A stretch of DNA of 64,000 nt from an uncultured Verrucomicrobiota bacterium (GTDB taxonomy: Bacteria > Verrucomicrobiota > Kiritimatiellia > CAIQIC01 > Lenti-01). The stretch covers positions 15,827 to 79,826 of the forward strand of contig CALKWZ010000076.1 in assembly GCA_938003985.1 (NCBI GenBank), given 5' to 3'. Below the pieces are notes generated by a model. The model did no database searches, had not been told where the DNA came from, and worked only from the letters and a program-made list of their open reading frames with translations. Shown one piece after another: positions 32,691 to 41,655 of the stretch (position 1 is its first letter; each line of letters opens with the position of its first letter). The position numbers were made by a program, and so were the translations under genes.

Positions 32691-34421
32691 GTGCGTTTTT
32701 CCAAGGAAAGCGGGTTGGCCATGTTGAGTCTGATGTTCCTGGGCTGCTGCGCGCTGTTTTTCGCCGCCTACAAGATCTACGGCGGCTGGATGGAGCGCAA
32801 GCTGGACGCGATGGACGAGCGGCTGACGCCGGCGCACACGCTGCGCGACGGCGTGGACTACGAGCCGGGTCCGGACGCGGTGGTGTTCGGCCACCATTTC
32901 AGCTCCATCGCGGGCGCGGGGCCGATCGTGGGGCCGATCGCGGCCGCGCTGCTGTTCGGCTGGGGGCCGGCGCTGGTCTGGATCGTGCTGGGCGTGATCT
33001 TCGTCGGCGGCGTGCAGGACTACACCTCCATGATGGCCAGCCTGCGCAACAAGGGCCAGAGCCTGGCGCAAATCGGGCGCACGACGATGGGGCCGCTGAC
33101 CTACCGGCTGTTCCTGCTCTTCATCCTGCTGGTGCTGATCTACGTCATCATCGTCTTCCTGGACATGACCGCGGCGACCTTCGCGCCCGCGACGCTGGCG
33201 CGGGGCGACGCGGTGCCCGACGGTCCGCGCGTCGGCGGCGTGGTGGCGACGGCCTCGGTCTTCTACATCCTGCTGGCGGTGTTCTTCGGCCGGATGCTGA
33301 ACCGCTGGCGGGTGTCCCTGCGCCGCGCCACGTTGATCGCGCTGCCGCTGGTGTTCGCCGGGTTGTGGCTGGGGCAACTGCTGCCGCTGTCGCCCGCGGT
33401 CGTGCCCGCCGTGCTGGGCTCGGACAAGTATTTCTGGTCGCTGGTGCTGATGGTCTACTGCCTGGCCGCGTCGATCCTGCCGGTGAACGCGCTGTTGCAG
33501 CCGCGGGATTACCTCTCCTCGTTCCTGCTCTACGCCTGCCTGGTCGGGGGGGCGCTGGGCCTGCTGGTAGGCTCCGCGACGGGCGGGGCCGAGATCGCCT
33601 GGCCGGCATTCAAGGCCTGGAGCTCGCCCAACGACGGCTTCATCTATCCGGCCCTGTGCGTGATGATCGCCTGCGGCGCGGTGAGCGGCTTCCACGCCGT
33701 GCTGGCCAGCGGGACGACGTCGAAGCAGCTGAACAAGGAAAGCTCCGCCAAGCGCGTGGGCCTCGGCGCGATGCTGGTGGAAGCGGTCCTGGGGCTGCTG
33801 GCGCTGGCGACGGTGATGACGCTGAAGGACATGCCGGCGGGCGCGCCGCCGGCGATCTTCGCGGAGGGCCTCGAACGCTTCTTCGCGCCGCTGGGCGTGG
33901 GGCAGGGCTGGATCCGGGCGTTCGCGATGCTGGCGGTGAGCACGTTCGTGCTGACGACGCTGGACACCTGCACGCGGTTGAGCCGCATCATGCTGCAGGA
34001 ACTCACCGGCATCGACGCCAAGACCGTTTCCCACCGGGTGCTGACGACGCTGATCGTGCTGGCGCTGCCGGCGTTCGTCGTGTTCCGGGAAATCCCGGGG
34101 GCGGGCGGGGCGATGATGCCGGCCTGGAAGGCCATCTGGCCGGCCTTCGGCGCGACGAACCAGCTCATGGGCGCGCTGGCGCTGCTGATGGTCCACGGCT
34201 GGCTGCGCCGGCAGGGGAAAACCGCCTGGTTCGTGTTCCTGCCGATGGTGTTCATGTTCGTCACCACGCTGCTGGCCCTGGGCCAGATCGTCTGGCGCAA
34301 TTTCGCGCAGGGCGGCAGTCCCTTGGTGGGCGGCCTAAGCGCCGTGCTGTTCGTTTTGGCCCTGGTCGTGCTGGCGGACGTCGCCGGCCGCGCCCTGCGG
34401 CATCGGCCGGCGGCCCGCTGA
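32691..34421 (+). CDS. cstA: Carbon starvation protein A (CstA) family transporter
   Basis: A 576-aa polytopic inner-membrane protein. Family hallmarks: DGVDYEPGPDAVVFGHHFSS near the N-terminus, IAGAGPIVGPIAAALLFGWG, GVQDYTSMMASLRNKGQSL, FHAVLASGTTSKQL and PAFGATNQLMGALAL. CstA/BtsT proteins import pyruvate or peptides when carbon is scarce. I start at the GTG at 32691, which has gggggaga 5-8 bases upstream; an ATG at 32721 (MLSLMF) is an alternative. A LacI-family regulator gene follows 122 bp downstream on the same strand and may control it. Confidence 0.9.
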   Translation: MRFSKESGLAMLSLMFLGCCALFFAAYKIYGGWMERKLDAMDERLTPAHTLRDGVDYEPGPDAVVFGHHFSSIAGAGPIVGPIAAALLFGWGPALVWIVLGVIFVGGVQDYTSMMASLRNKGQSLAQIGRTTMGPLTYRLFLLFILLVLIYVIIVFLDMTAATFAPATLARGDAVPDGPRVGGVVATASVFYILLAVFFGRMLNRWRVSLRRATLIALPLVFAGLWLGQLLPLSPAVVPAVLGSDKYFWSLVLMVYCLAASILPVNALLQPRDYLSSFLLYACLVGGALGLLVGSATGGAEIAWPAFKAWSSPNDGFIYPALCVMIACGAVSGFHAVLASGTTSKQLNKESSAKRVGLGAMLVEAVLGLLALATVMTLKDMPAGAPPAIFAEGLERFFAPLGVGQGWIRAFAMLAVSTFVLTTLDTCTRLSRIMLQELTGIDAKTVSHRVLTTLIVLALPAFVVFREIPGAGGAMMPAWKAIWPAFGATNQLMGALALLMVHGWLRRQGKTAWFVFLPMVFMFVTTLLALGQIVWRNFAQGGSPLVGGLSAVLFVLALVVLADVAGRALRHRPAAR

Positions 34422-34454
34422 TTCCCGCGCCGTTCCGGAAAACCGTCCGGTGCG

Positions 34455-34468
34455 TTTTACCGGTAAAA
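34455..34468 (+). promoter_or_regulatory. LacI-type operator TTTTACCGGTAAAA
   Basis: A perfect 14-bp palindrome with a central CG, the classic geometry for LacI/PurR-type proteins. It is 75 bp upstream of the LacI-family gene. A half-site (TTTACCGG, 34500-34507) follows nearer the start. Autoregulation is the simplest reading. Confidence 0.6.
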
Positions 34469-34543
34469 TGCGCTACATTTTACTTGCGCCGTCGAGCGGT
34501 TTACCGGACACTCGCGCCTATCAACCTACCGAAGGAGCCCCCG

Positions 34544-35572
34544 ATGAAACGCAGGACCATCAAGGACATCGCCAAGGAAAGCGGTTTTTCGCTCAGCACG
34601 GTTTCGCTGGTGCTGAACAACCATCCGCGCATCAGCCAGGCCACGCGCGACCGCGTCATGGCGGTGGTGAAAAAGTACAATTTCTTCCCGAACAGCGCCG
34701 CGCGCGGGCTGGCCTCCAAGTCGAGCAAGACGCTCAGCGTGGTGGTGCCGAACCTCACGCGCGTGTTTTCCGACATCTACCTCGGCGAACTGATCTCGGG
34801 CATCTACGAGCGCGCGACGTCGCAGGGCTACAAGATCCTGCTGGACATCGCCACCGCGCAGTTCGTGAAGTCGCAGGAATACCTCAAGCTGCTGGCCAGC
34901 CGCCGCGCCGACGGCATGCTGTTCATCGCTTCCGACATCCACGCCGACTATCTCAGCGTGTTCGAGAACGGCCCCTACAAGTTCCTGCTCGTGAACCATC
35001 TCTTCCCCGGCAAGAAGCTCAACTACGTCAGCGTGGACTACGCGGCGTCCGCGCGCCTCGCCGCGGAGCACCTGCTGGGCCTCGGCCACCGCCGGATCGG
35101 CCTGATCGCCGGCACGAACACCCACACCGGCCTGCAGTTCCGCGACGAATTCGTCCGGGTCGCCAAGGGCTGGCCCGCGGGCAGCGCGCAGGTCGCCTGG
35201 GTGGACGGCGGCGAGGAGTGGAGCCAGCGCGGCGGCTATGCCGCCGCCGCCAAGCTCATGGCCCAGATGCCCGACCTGACCGCCATCATGGCCGCCAACG
35301 ACCGCATGGCCATCGGCGCCATGCGCTGGCTGGCCGACAACCGCCGCGAAGTGCCCGAGGAAGTCTCCGTCATGGGCGTCGACGACATCCAGCTGGCGGC
35401 CTACGTCAACCCCGGCCTCTCGACCGTCCGCCACGACCTCTACCAGGTGGGCATCGAGTCCTGCAACCGCATGCTCCAGCTCGTCAAGGGCGAGATCGCG
35501 GAATGCAGCGACCTGCTGCCGACCTCGCTCGTGGTCCGCGGCTCCACCGGCCGCGCCCGCGGCGGCAAGTAG
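34544..35572 (+). CDS. LacI-family transcriptional regulator
   Basis: A 342-aa repressor. Residues 4-50 form the LacI HTH plus hinge helix: IKDIAKESGFSLSTVSLVLN, then PRISQATRDRVMAVVKKY and RGLASKSSKTLSVVVP. The rest is a periplasmic-binding-protein-like sensor (NHLFPGKKLNYVSVDYAASA, AANDRMAIGAM, VMGVDDIQLAAYVNPGLSTV). gaaggag lies 6 bases before the ATG. The ligand is probably a sugar or nucleoside, but cannot be told. A perfect LacI-type palindrome and a half-site lie upstream. The gene ends beside a cluster of ACGT palindromes. Confidence 0.9.
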   Translation: MKRRTIKDIAKESGFSLSTVSLVLNNHPRISQATRDRVMAVVKKYNFFPNSAARGLASKSSKTLSVVVPNLTRVFSDIYLGELISGIYERATSQGYKILLDIATAQFVKSQEYLKLLASRRADGMLFIASDIHADYLSVFENGPYKFLLVNHLFPGKKLNYVSVDYAASARLAAEHLLGLGHRRIGLIAGTNTHTGLQFRDEFVRVAKGWPAGSAQVAWVDGGEEWSQRGGYAAAAKLMAQMPDLTAIMAANDRMAIGAMRWLADNRREVPEEVSVMGVDDIQLAAYVNPGLSTVRHDLYQVGIESCNRMLQLVKGEIAECSDLLPTSLVVRGSTGRARGGK

Positions 35573-35584
35573 CCGCCCGCCGGA

Positions 35585-35690
35585 TTTTCACGTCGTACGT
35601 AAAAACTTTTTACGTACGACGTAAAACCCGTTCAACGTTTTTTACGTTCCACGTTAAACGCGCGGAACGTATTTACGTTCCACGTAAAAA
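35585..35690. repeat. Four ACGT palindromes (second cluster)
   Basis: Four units of the TTTTTACGT-N3-ACGTAAAAA family at 35585-35605, 35607-35626, 35639-35658 and 35671-35690, with spacers cgt, acg, tcc and tcc. Unit 1 has TCACGT and unit 3 has ACGTTAAA, so the copies have drifted. They fill the gap between two convergent gene ends (LacI gene, 35572; glycosyltransferase, 35705). Confidence 0.85.
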
Positions 35691-35704
35691 TCCGCGGGGG
35701 CGGA

Positions 35705-36913
35705 TCAGAGCGCGTCGGGGTTGCGGCAGACGTCGGCGGCGGCGCCGAGGAGCTGGCGGTAGACGCCGGCGAGGCGGCGGCGGTATTCGCGGTAGTTGTA
35801 CGTCGTGCGGTGCAACTCGCGCCCGGCGGCGCCGAGGCGCTCGCGCAACGGGGCGTCGTTCGCCAAGGCGACGATGCCGGCGGCGAACGCGGCGGAATCG
35901 GGCGCGACGAGCCGGGCGGTCGTTTCGTCGAGGATCAGGCGGTTGGCGGGATTGTCGCAGGCGACGATGGCGCGGCCGGCCTTGAGGTAGTCGAGCAGCT
36001 TGAGGGGGGTGTTGCCGCCGGCGATGCGCGGCGACAGCAGGACGTCGGCCGCGGCCAGCACGTGCGGCAGTTCGTCGGGGTGGATGTGGCCGGGGAACAG
36101 GACGCGCTCGGCCAGGCCGGCGTCCATGAGCGCCGTCTGGCGCAGGGCCACCTGGTCCGGGCTGCCGCCGATCACGGCGAAATAGAGGTGGGGATGTTGC
36201 CGCAGGGCGGCGGGGATGGCGTGGAAGAGCAGGTCGATGCCCTGGTAGACGGCGAAAGAGCCGACGTAGAGCGCGAGCACCGCGCCGGGCGGCAGGCCGA
36301 GGCGCGCGCGGGCTTCCCGCGTTTTCGCCGGATCGGGCTCCACGAGCGAGGACGGGATGTCGAAGACGTGGTGCACGGGTTTGCCGGGGGCGATCTGTTG
36401 GGCCTGGGCGACGAGCGCCGGGCCGGTGCCGATCACGGCGTCGGCGCGCCGGATCGAAAAGCGCTCGACGCGGCGATAGGCGGCCATGACGAGGTTGCGG
36501 ACGAACCCCTTCTTGTAGGACGCGGGGTCGGAGTGCTTCTCGAAAATCATCTTGGCGCCGTGGCGGCGGGCGAGGACCGCGGCGATGGGGCCGGCATCCT
36601 CGATGCCGTGGATGACGTGGTAATGCCGGCGGCGCGCAAGGGCGGCGGCCTTGAAGTAGAGCGCCACGTCGAGCAGGGCCTTGGGCGCCGAGGGACCGAT
36701 GGGCAGATCCTGGACGCGGATGAAATTGGGCGCGCGGTGGTGGGTCACGCCGGGAATCGCCAGGTCGTCGCCGACGGGCATCGTCAGCAGATCGACGTCG
36801 TAGCCGAGTTCGGCGAGGGCCTGGGCGTTGAACCGCACGCGCAGGGGCGAGCCGCGCCACTGGAAAAACGGCTGCGGGGAAATCAGCAGGACGCGCGGCA
36901 TTTCCGGAATCAT
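35705..36913 (-). CDS. Glycosyltransferase family 4
   Basis: A 402-aa GT-B enzyme that transfers a sugar from a nucleotide donor. The N-terminal domain has PRVLLISPQPFFQWRGSPLR and HVIHGIEDAG; the C-terminal domain has LALYVGSFAVYQGIDLLFHA (the start of the GT4 donor domain), VLFPGHIHPDELPHVLAAAD and the donor-site region SPRIAGGNTPLKLLDYLKAG. The ATG at 36911-36913 overlaps the upstream stop (ATGA) and has an aggag box 11 bases away. It is the last gene of the Gld-type ABC operon. The acceptor and sugar are unknown. Confidence 0.88.
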   Translation of the reverse strand: MIPEMPRVLLISPQPFFQWRGSPLRVRFNAQALAELGYDVDLLTMPVGDDLAIPGVTHHRAPNFIRVQDLPIGPSAPKALLDVALYFKAAALARRRHYHVIHGIEDAGPIAAVLARRHGAKMIFEKHSDPASYKKGFVRNLVMAAYRRVERFSIRRADAVIGTGPALVAQAQQIAPGKPVHHVFDIPSSLVEPDPAKTREARARLGLPPGAVLALYVGSFAVYQGIDLLFHAIPAALRQHPHLYFAVIGGSPDQVALRQTALMDAGLAERVLFPGHIHPDELPHVLAAADVLLSPRIAGGNTPLKLLDYLKAGRAIVACDNPANRLILDETTARLVAPDSAAFAAGIVALANDAPLRERLGAAGRELHRTTYNYREYRRRLAGVYRQLLGAAADVCRNPDAL

Positions 36914-37713
36914 GGCTGTTTTTTCTCCTGCGCGTTGCGGCGCAGCCGGCGGAAGACGTCCAGCGGCGTCCCGCGCTGGCCGCCGAAGCGGATGTCGACG
37001 CGGCCGGTCGCGAGCGCGGCCTTGAGCGGCGCGACGAGGCGCGCCGGATCGGCGGGGGCCGGAATCTCGAAGGTGCAATGATAGGAGCCGGCGACGTCTT
37101 CCTCGCCCGCGAAGGGCAGGGGATCGGAGCCGGCCAGCACGGCGCGGCCGGCGCGGCGGGCCTGGGCGTAGAGGCGCGGCGCGGGCCAGCCGAACGGGCG
37201 CAGGGAGGTATCCACCAGCACGAGCTGTTCCGGCGGAAATTCGGCGACCAGTTCGCGCACGAGCCGGCCGCGGCCGAAGAGCCATTTGCCGGGCGCCCAG
37301 TCGAGCGCGGGCAGGCCGCCGGCGGCCCGGATGGCGCGGACGATTTCGCGCGCGGGCCGGCCGTCGGGGAGGGGTTCGTCGCTGCAGAGGGAACAGACTT
37401 CGATGCGTTCGGCGGAAACGATCTGGCGGCCGGCGAGGATCCAGACGTCGCGGTGGTCGGGCAGATGGCGCAACTTGACGCCGCCGTCGGGGTCCCAGGC
37501 GACGACGCGCCAGCGGTCGCCGGGCAGGCGGATTTCGTCCTGCGCGAGGGCCTGGAAGAACGCGCAGTCGGCGCGTTCGGCCAGCGCGAGGACGCGCTGG
37601 TCGGTGGGCGCGCGGCGCGGCATGCGGTCGAGCGCGGCCCGCAGGAGGCGCGGCAGGTCGTGGAAGGGATAGACGTGGACGTGGGCGTCGAGATGGATGC
37701 GGAGGGGCTTCAT
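36910..37713 (-). CDS. PHP-like putative metal-dependent hydrolase
   Basis: A 267-aa protein. It opens RIHLDAHVHVYPFHD, whose HxH is the usual first metal site of PHP and amidohydrolase enzymes, and later has VLAGSDPLPFAGEEDVAGSY, where an Asp in a GSDPLP loop could close the site. Between them are two cysteine clusters (EVCSLCSDE). No other catalytic motif is sure. It is coupled by ATGA overlaps on both sides, after the DUF4340 protein and before the glycosyltransferase, so a role in envelope glycan metabolism is possible but unproven. Confidence 0.6.
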   Translation of the reverse strand: MKPLRIHLDAHVHVYPFHDLPRLLRAALDRMPRRAPTDQRVLALAERADCAFFQALAQDEIRLPGDRWRVVAWDPDGGVKLRHLPDHRDVWILAGRQIVSAERIEVCSLCSDEPLPDGRPAREIVRAIRAAGGLPALDWAPGKWLFGRGRLVRELVAEFPPEQLVLVDTSLRPFGWPAPRLYAQARRAGRAVLAGSDPLPFAGEEDVAGSYHCTFEIPAPADPARLVAPLKAALATGRVDIRFGGQRGTPLDVFRRLRRNAQEKKQP

Positions 37714-39443
37714 GGATTTTCCGGTGGCGTGAGCGCGGCGACGGTCCAGGCCGGCAGCGTGAAGACGAAATCGCGCCCGCGCAAGGTGGCCAGCCGCGGA
37801 CCGTCGGGGGCGGTTTCGGCGCCGACGGTCAACGTGGCGGCGATGCCGCTGGCGCCGCGCAGCCGGACGGAGAGGACCAGATGCGGCGGGTCGAAGGCGG
37901 CGGGCGGCAACTCGGCGGCGGCCGGCAAAATGCTTTCCGCGCGCAGGGGCGCGAGCGCGGCCAGCAGGCCGTCGAGCCACGGCGCGGCCGGCACCCATTG
38001 GCCGGTGCTGGGATCGCGGTCGATCTGGACGGTCGCTTCGCCGGCGGCGATGCGGATGCGGTCGACGTCGGCCGGCGCGAGTTCGAGGACGTCGCGCGCG
38101 CGGTAGGGCCGGGGATCGAGCGGGAAATCCAGCAGGCGGGCCGGGGCCGCGACGGCGACGCTGGCTTCGCCCTCGACGGCGACGCGGCAGGCGTCGGGGT
38201 TGTCCGGCACCGGCGCGACGCGCAGGACGACGTCGGGGGCGCGGTCCCGGCGCGGCGTCAGGCGGATTTCGCGGGTCCACTCGGGCGGCGGGGCGGAGGT
38301 TGCGGCGTTTTCGAAGGCGCCGAGGCGGACGTCCGCCCAGGACCGCAGGAGGTCGCGGACGGCCTCGGCCTCGGCCGGCGCGCGGAGGGGCGCGACGATG
38401 CGCCAGGCGCCGTCGTCCTGGCGGAATTCGAGGGCGGTTTCGCCGGCCTCGACGCGGAGGCCGCGGAGTTCGTCGGGATCGAGGCCGGGCAGGCGCCGGT
38501 CGCGCAATTCGTCGGGGGCGACGAGCAGCGCCTGGCGGACCTCGCGCGGGACGGCATAGATGGAATTCTCGGCTTGCAGCCGGGCATAGACGAGGGCGGG
38601 GTCGTTCGGCAGGGGATCGCCGAGGACGAGCACCTGGGAGCCGTCGCCGGCGTCGGTGTTGAGCACGGCGGAGACGGCGCTCTGGCTGTCGAGGCCGTAG
38701 GGGGCGAGATCGCCGACGCCGTCCTGCACGAACTGGACGACGGAACAGGCCAGCAGTTTTTCGACGAGGGCGGCCACGCTGGCGGAATCCGCGCGGGCGG
38801 CGAAAGGCTGGTAGAGGCGCCAGCCGTTGTGTTCGGCGCGGGCCAGCTGGAGGTAGCCCCCCGGGCCGCGGACGTCGAGGCGGTCGATGTCCGCCGGCGC
38901 GCCGGCCAGCAGCGCGCGGTCGCGCAGCGCCTCCGCGCCGGCCGGCAGCAGGCCGAGCAGGGCGGGATCGAGGCGGACGAGGCCGGCCTGTTCGGACTGG
39001 CGGACGTAGACGCCGTCGCCCAGCGGCGTGCGGCGGCCGATGAGGATGCGGTTGGTGGCGGTGCCGGAGAGCAGGGCGATGGCCGCGCGCGGCGCGTCGA
39101 GGCCGTAGGGCGCATAGGGATTGCCGGCGCGCTTGGGCGGCAGGAGGACGTCGCCGCGCGGCAGCTCCTGCAGCGCGCCCAGCAGGCGGGCGATGGCGAG
39201 CGGATCGGCGCGCGCCGCGATGGGCCGGACCAGCCGCCAGCGGCGGCCGTCGTGGCGGCACTCGATGGCCTGGCCGTCGGTCTCGATGATCAGGCCGTCC
39301 ACGCGCGCGGGATCGAAGCGGAACGCGCGGCGGGTCTGTTCGAGCCGGGCGCGGGCGGTTTCGTCGTCGCGGTCCGCGAACGCGATCAGCAGCGCGAGCG
39401 CGGCGGCGACGAGGGCCAACATGCCGGTCAGGCGGAAGCTCAT
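37710..39443 (-). CDS. DUF4340-family membrane-anchored protein of a Gld-type ABC cluster
   Basis: A 577-aa protein with one N-terminal membrane helix (RLTGMLALVAAALALLIAFA) and a long periplasmic part. Repeated 'DPxxVDxLxIE...W.LV.P...AD...V..LL..L' units, e.g. FDPARVDGLIIET then RWRLVRPIAARADPLAIARL, are typical of DUF4340, and at least three are visible. DUF4340 proteins are encoded next to GldG/GldF-type ABC systems, as here: the GldG-like gene is 3 bp upstream. The molecular role is not known. Confidence 0.8.
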   Translation of the reverse strand: MSFRLTGMLALVAAALALLIAFADRDDETARARLEQTRRAFRFDPARVDGLIIETDGQAIECRHDGRRWRLVRPIAARADPLAIARLLGALQELPRGDVLLPPKRAGNPYAPYGLDAPRAAIALLSGTATNRILIGRRTPLGDGVYVRQSEQAGLVRLDPALLGLLPAGAEALRDRALLAGAPADIDRLDVRGPGGYLQLARAEHNGWRLYQPFAARADSASVAALVEKLLACSVVQFVQDGVGDLAPYGLDSQSAVSAVLNTDAGDGSQVLVLGDPLPNDPALVYARLQAENSIYAVPREVRQALLVAPDELRDRRLPGLDPDELRGLRVEAGETALEFRQDDGAWRIVAPLRAPAEAEAVRDLLRSWADVRLGAFENAATSAPPPEWTREIRLTPRRDRAPDVVLRVAPVPDNPDACRVAVEGEASVAVAAPARLLDFPLDPRPYRARDVLELAPADVDRIRIAAGEATVQIDRDPSTGQWVPAAPWLDGLLAALAPLRAESILPAAAELPPAAFDPPHLVLSVRLRGASGIAATLTVGAETAPDGPRLATLRGRDFVFTLPAWTVAALTPPENP

Positions 39444-39446
39444 CGC

Positions 39447-40904
39447 TCAGCGCCTCCTGCGCCAGACGGCCCACAGGCCCAGCGCCGCGACGCATCCGGG
39501 GAGGGCGCCGCCGGCGATCCAGAAGAGCTGGCGCAACTGGCGCGCGTCGAGCACGAGGCGGAGTTCCTCGAACGCGGCGGGCGCCGCGGCGAAACCGCCT
39601 TCGCTTTCCAGCAGCCAGCGCACGGCGTTGAGGAAGAAGTCGGCGTTGGCGCCCATGAGCCCGCCGTTGGCGGCGAAATCGGAATCGCCGACGACCACGA
39701 GGCGGGTGGGGCGGATCTGCACGTGGACGCCCGGCACGGGGCCGCGCTCGACGGCGACCGCGACGGGCAGCGGCCCGGGCAGGTCCACCTGCGGATCGAA
39801 GTGCGCGGCCGGATCGTCCGGATCGAACTCCGCCCAGCCGGACGCCGAGCAGGTGGCCAGCGGAGCGACGCTCGGTTTGTCGGCGCCGGGTTCGGGGTCG
39901 CGGGCGCGCACCGACCGCGGCAGGAAGAAGACGCTGGCGAGGCCCTGCAAGGGCGCGGTGATGGCGTGCGCGGGATAGGCGGACACGTGGAGTTCGCGGC
40001 CGCTGAGGGTGCGGGCTTCGTCCACGACGACGTCGTTGCCCAGCTCCACGCCCCAGTCGCGCAGCAGCGGTTCCAGCCCCGTGGCGGTGCGGGCGTCCAG
40101 CAACAGGAGCAGCCGGCCTTTGCGGTTGAGATAGTCGCGCAGGAGGGCGATCTCGAACGGCGCGAATTCCCGGACGGGGCCGGCGACGATCAGGACCGCG
40201 CAGCGGTTCGGCACGGTCTTGCTTTCGCCGAGATCGAGCCGCTCGACGTCGAGGTTGGCGTCGCGCAGGTGCGCGGCGATGCGGGAATAGCCCGCGTGCC
40301 GGTCGAAGTCGTCGGGCGCGCGCTCGCCGTGGCCCTGGAGGAAACAGGCGACGGGCCGCGCGGCCTGCGCGAGCCCCTGGATCGCGCGGCCGAAGAGCGC
40401 CTCGCCGCGGAACGTCCGGCGGGGCGGATCGTCGGGATCGGCGGCCGCGGCGTACTCGACGAGATCGGCGGCGGGCACGATCTGGTGGCGGCCGCCGATG
40501 GCGACGGCGACGCCTTCGCCGCCGGTCCAGCCGTACTGCGCGACGAGCTGCTCGGTGCGCGCCCGGTCGCGGTCCGGGTCCACGAATTCGACGGCGACGT
40601 TGGGCGCCCGCGCGGCGTATTCCCGCAGCAGCGCTTCCGTGGCGCGGTAGGCTTCGTGGTCCGGCCGCAGCAGCGCGACGAACCGGACGTCCTGCGCGAC
40701 GGCTTCCAGCTGGCGCCGGCTGGCGTCGGACAGCCGCGCGAACGGCCGGCGGCTCCAGTTGAAGCGCTCGTAGTGGCGGCCCGACAGGACGTTGGCCATG
40801 GCGAAGATCGCGACGCCCAGCCCGATGGCCGCGGCGACGTTGGCGCGCAGCAGCCGGCGCCGGGCCCGGTCGGAGAGGTGGAGGATGGGCGCGTGGTCGG
40901 CCAT
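39447..40904 (-). CDS. GldG-family ABC-associated periplasmic protein
   Basis: A 485-aa protein. Membrane segments lie near residues 20-42 and 455-478, with a large outer domain between them. HYERFNWSRRPFARLSDASR leads into a thioredoxin/GldG-like domain (VRFVALLRPDHEAYRATEAL, VAVEFVDPDRDRARTEQLVA), then IVAGPVREFAPFEIALLRDY with a LLLLLDA strand and VVVGDSDFAANGGL, the ABC-type 'DUF4350/GldG' signature. These proteins partner a GldF permease and GldA ATPase. It lies 4 bp after the permease gene. The transported substrate is unknown; no other gliding genes are in the window. Confidence 0.85.
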   Translation of the reverse strand: MADHAPILHLSDRARRRLLRANVAAAIGLGVAIFAMANVLSGRHYERFNWSRRPFARLSDASRRQLEAVAQDVRFVALLRPDHEAYRATEALLREYAARAPNVAVEFVDPDRDRARTEQLVAQYGWTGGEGVAVAIGGRHQIVPAADLVEYAAAADPDDPPRRTFRGEALFGRAIQGLAQAARPVACFLQGHGERAPDDFDRHAGYSRIAAHLRDANLDVERLDLGESKTVPNRCAVLIVAGPVREFAPFEIALLRDYLNRKGRLLLLLDARTATGLEPLLRDWGVELGNDVVVDEARTLSGRELHVSAYPAHAITAPLQGLASVFFLPRSVRARDPEPGADKPSVAPLATCSASGWAEFDPDDPAAHFDPQVDLPGPLPVAVAVERGPVPGVHVQIRPTRLVVVGDSDFAANGGLMGANADFFLNAVRWLLESEGGFAAAPAAFEELRLVLDARQLRQLFWIAGGALPGCVAALGLWAVWRRRR

Positions 40905-40908
40905 GGCG

Positions 40909-41655
40909 TCAGCGCAGGCGGCGCGCCTCCAGGATGCGGACGGCCGCGAACAATGCCAGCGCGGTGCCGCCGACGTACCAGACCACGGCGCGGGTATCCA
41001 CGATGCCCGCCGCGAAATCGGCCATGTGCCGGGTCGCCGAAACGGCGGCGGCGAATTCCCGGAACGGCGCGGTGTGGGCGTAGAACGGCAAGCGTCCGCC
41101 GGCCAGCGCCAGGCCGGCGGCCGCGAAGCCCGCCATGGCGGCGACGGCCTGGTGGCGCGTCAGCAGCGAGCCCAGCAGTCCCAGCGCCACGAAAAACGCG
41201 CCGATCAGCGCCGTGCCCAGATAGGCCGCCGCCACGGGGCCCCAGTCCACCGGCGGCAGGTTCGCGCCGCATTGCCGCAGGATGGCGGCGTAGGCGAGGG
41301 TGGGCAGCCACAGCAGCAGGAACGCGGCGTAGGCGGCCGCGAACTTGGCCAGCACCACCTGGGTTTCCGTCACCGGCGCGGCCAGCAGGGTTTCGAGCGT
41401 GCCCGCGCGCTGCTCTTCCGCGAACAGGCGCATGGTCAGCAGCGGCGTCGCGACCAGCAGCGCCAGCCAGTAGACGGGCGTGCCGAACAGGTTCTGGACC
41501 AGATCGCCCTCGGCCGCGCTGCGGGCCAGGTGCGCGGCCTGCCGCCACAAGCCGAAGCCGGCGATCGCCAGGAAGCAGGTGCCGGCGACGTAGCCGATCG
41601 AGGTGCGGAAGTAGGTCGCCAGCTCGCGCCGCCAGAGCGGGAAGAACGCGTTCAT
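40909..41655 (-). CDS. ABC-2 type permease (GldF-like)
   Basis: A 248-aa protein with six predicted membrane helices. It has the ABC-2 permease layout: LWRRELATYFRTSIGYVAGT at the N-terminus, LLTMRLFAEEQRAGTLETLL (the conserved 'E...GT.E.LL' cytoplasmic loop), then AAYLGTALIGAFFVALGLLG. It pairs with the ATPase gene upstream (ATGA overlap at 41652-41655) and with the GldG-like protein downstream. Confidence 0.88.
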   Translation of the reverse strand: MNAFFPLWRRELATYFRTSIGYVAGTCFLAIAGFGLWRQAAHLARSAAEGDLVQNLFGTPVYWLALLVATPLLTMRLFAEEQRAGTLETLLAAPVTETQVVLAKFAAAYAAFLLLWLPTLAYAAILRQCGANLPPVDWGPVAAAYLGTALIGAFFVALGLLGSLLTRHQAVAAMAGFAAAGLALAGGRLPFYAHTAPFREFAAAVSATRHMADFAAGIVDTRAVVWYVGGTALALFAAVRILEARRLR

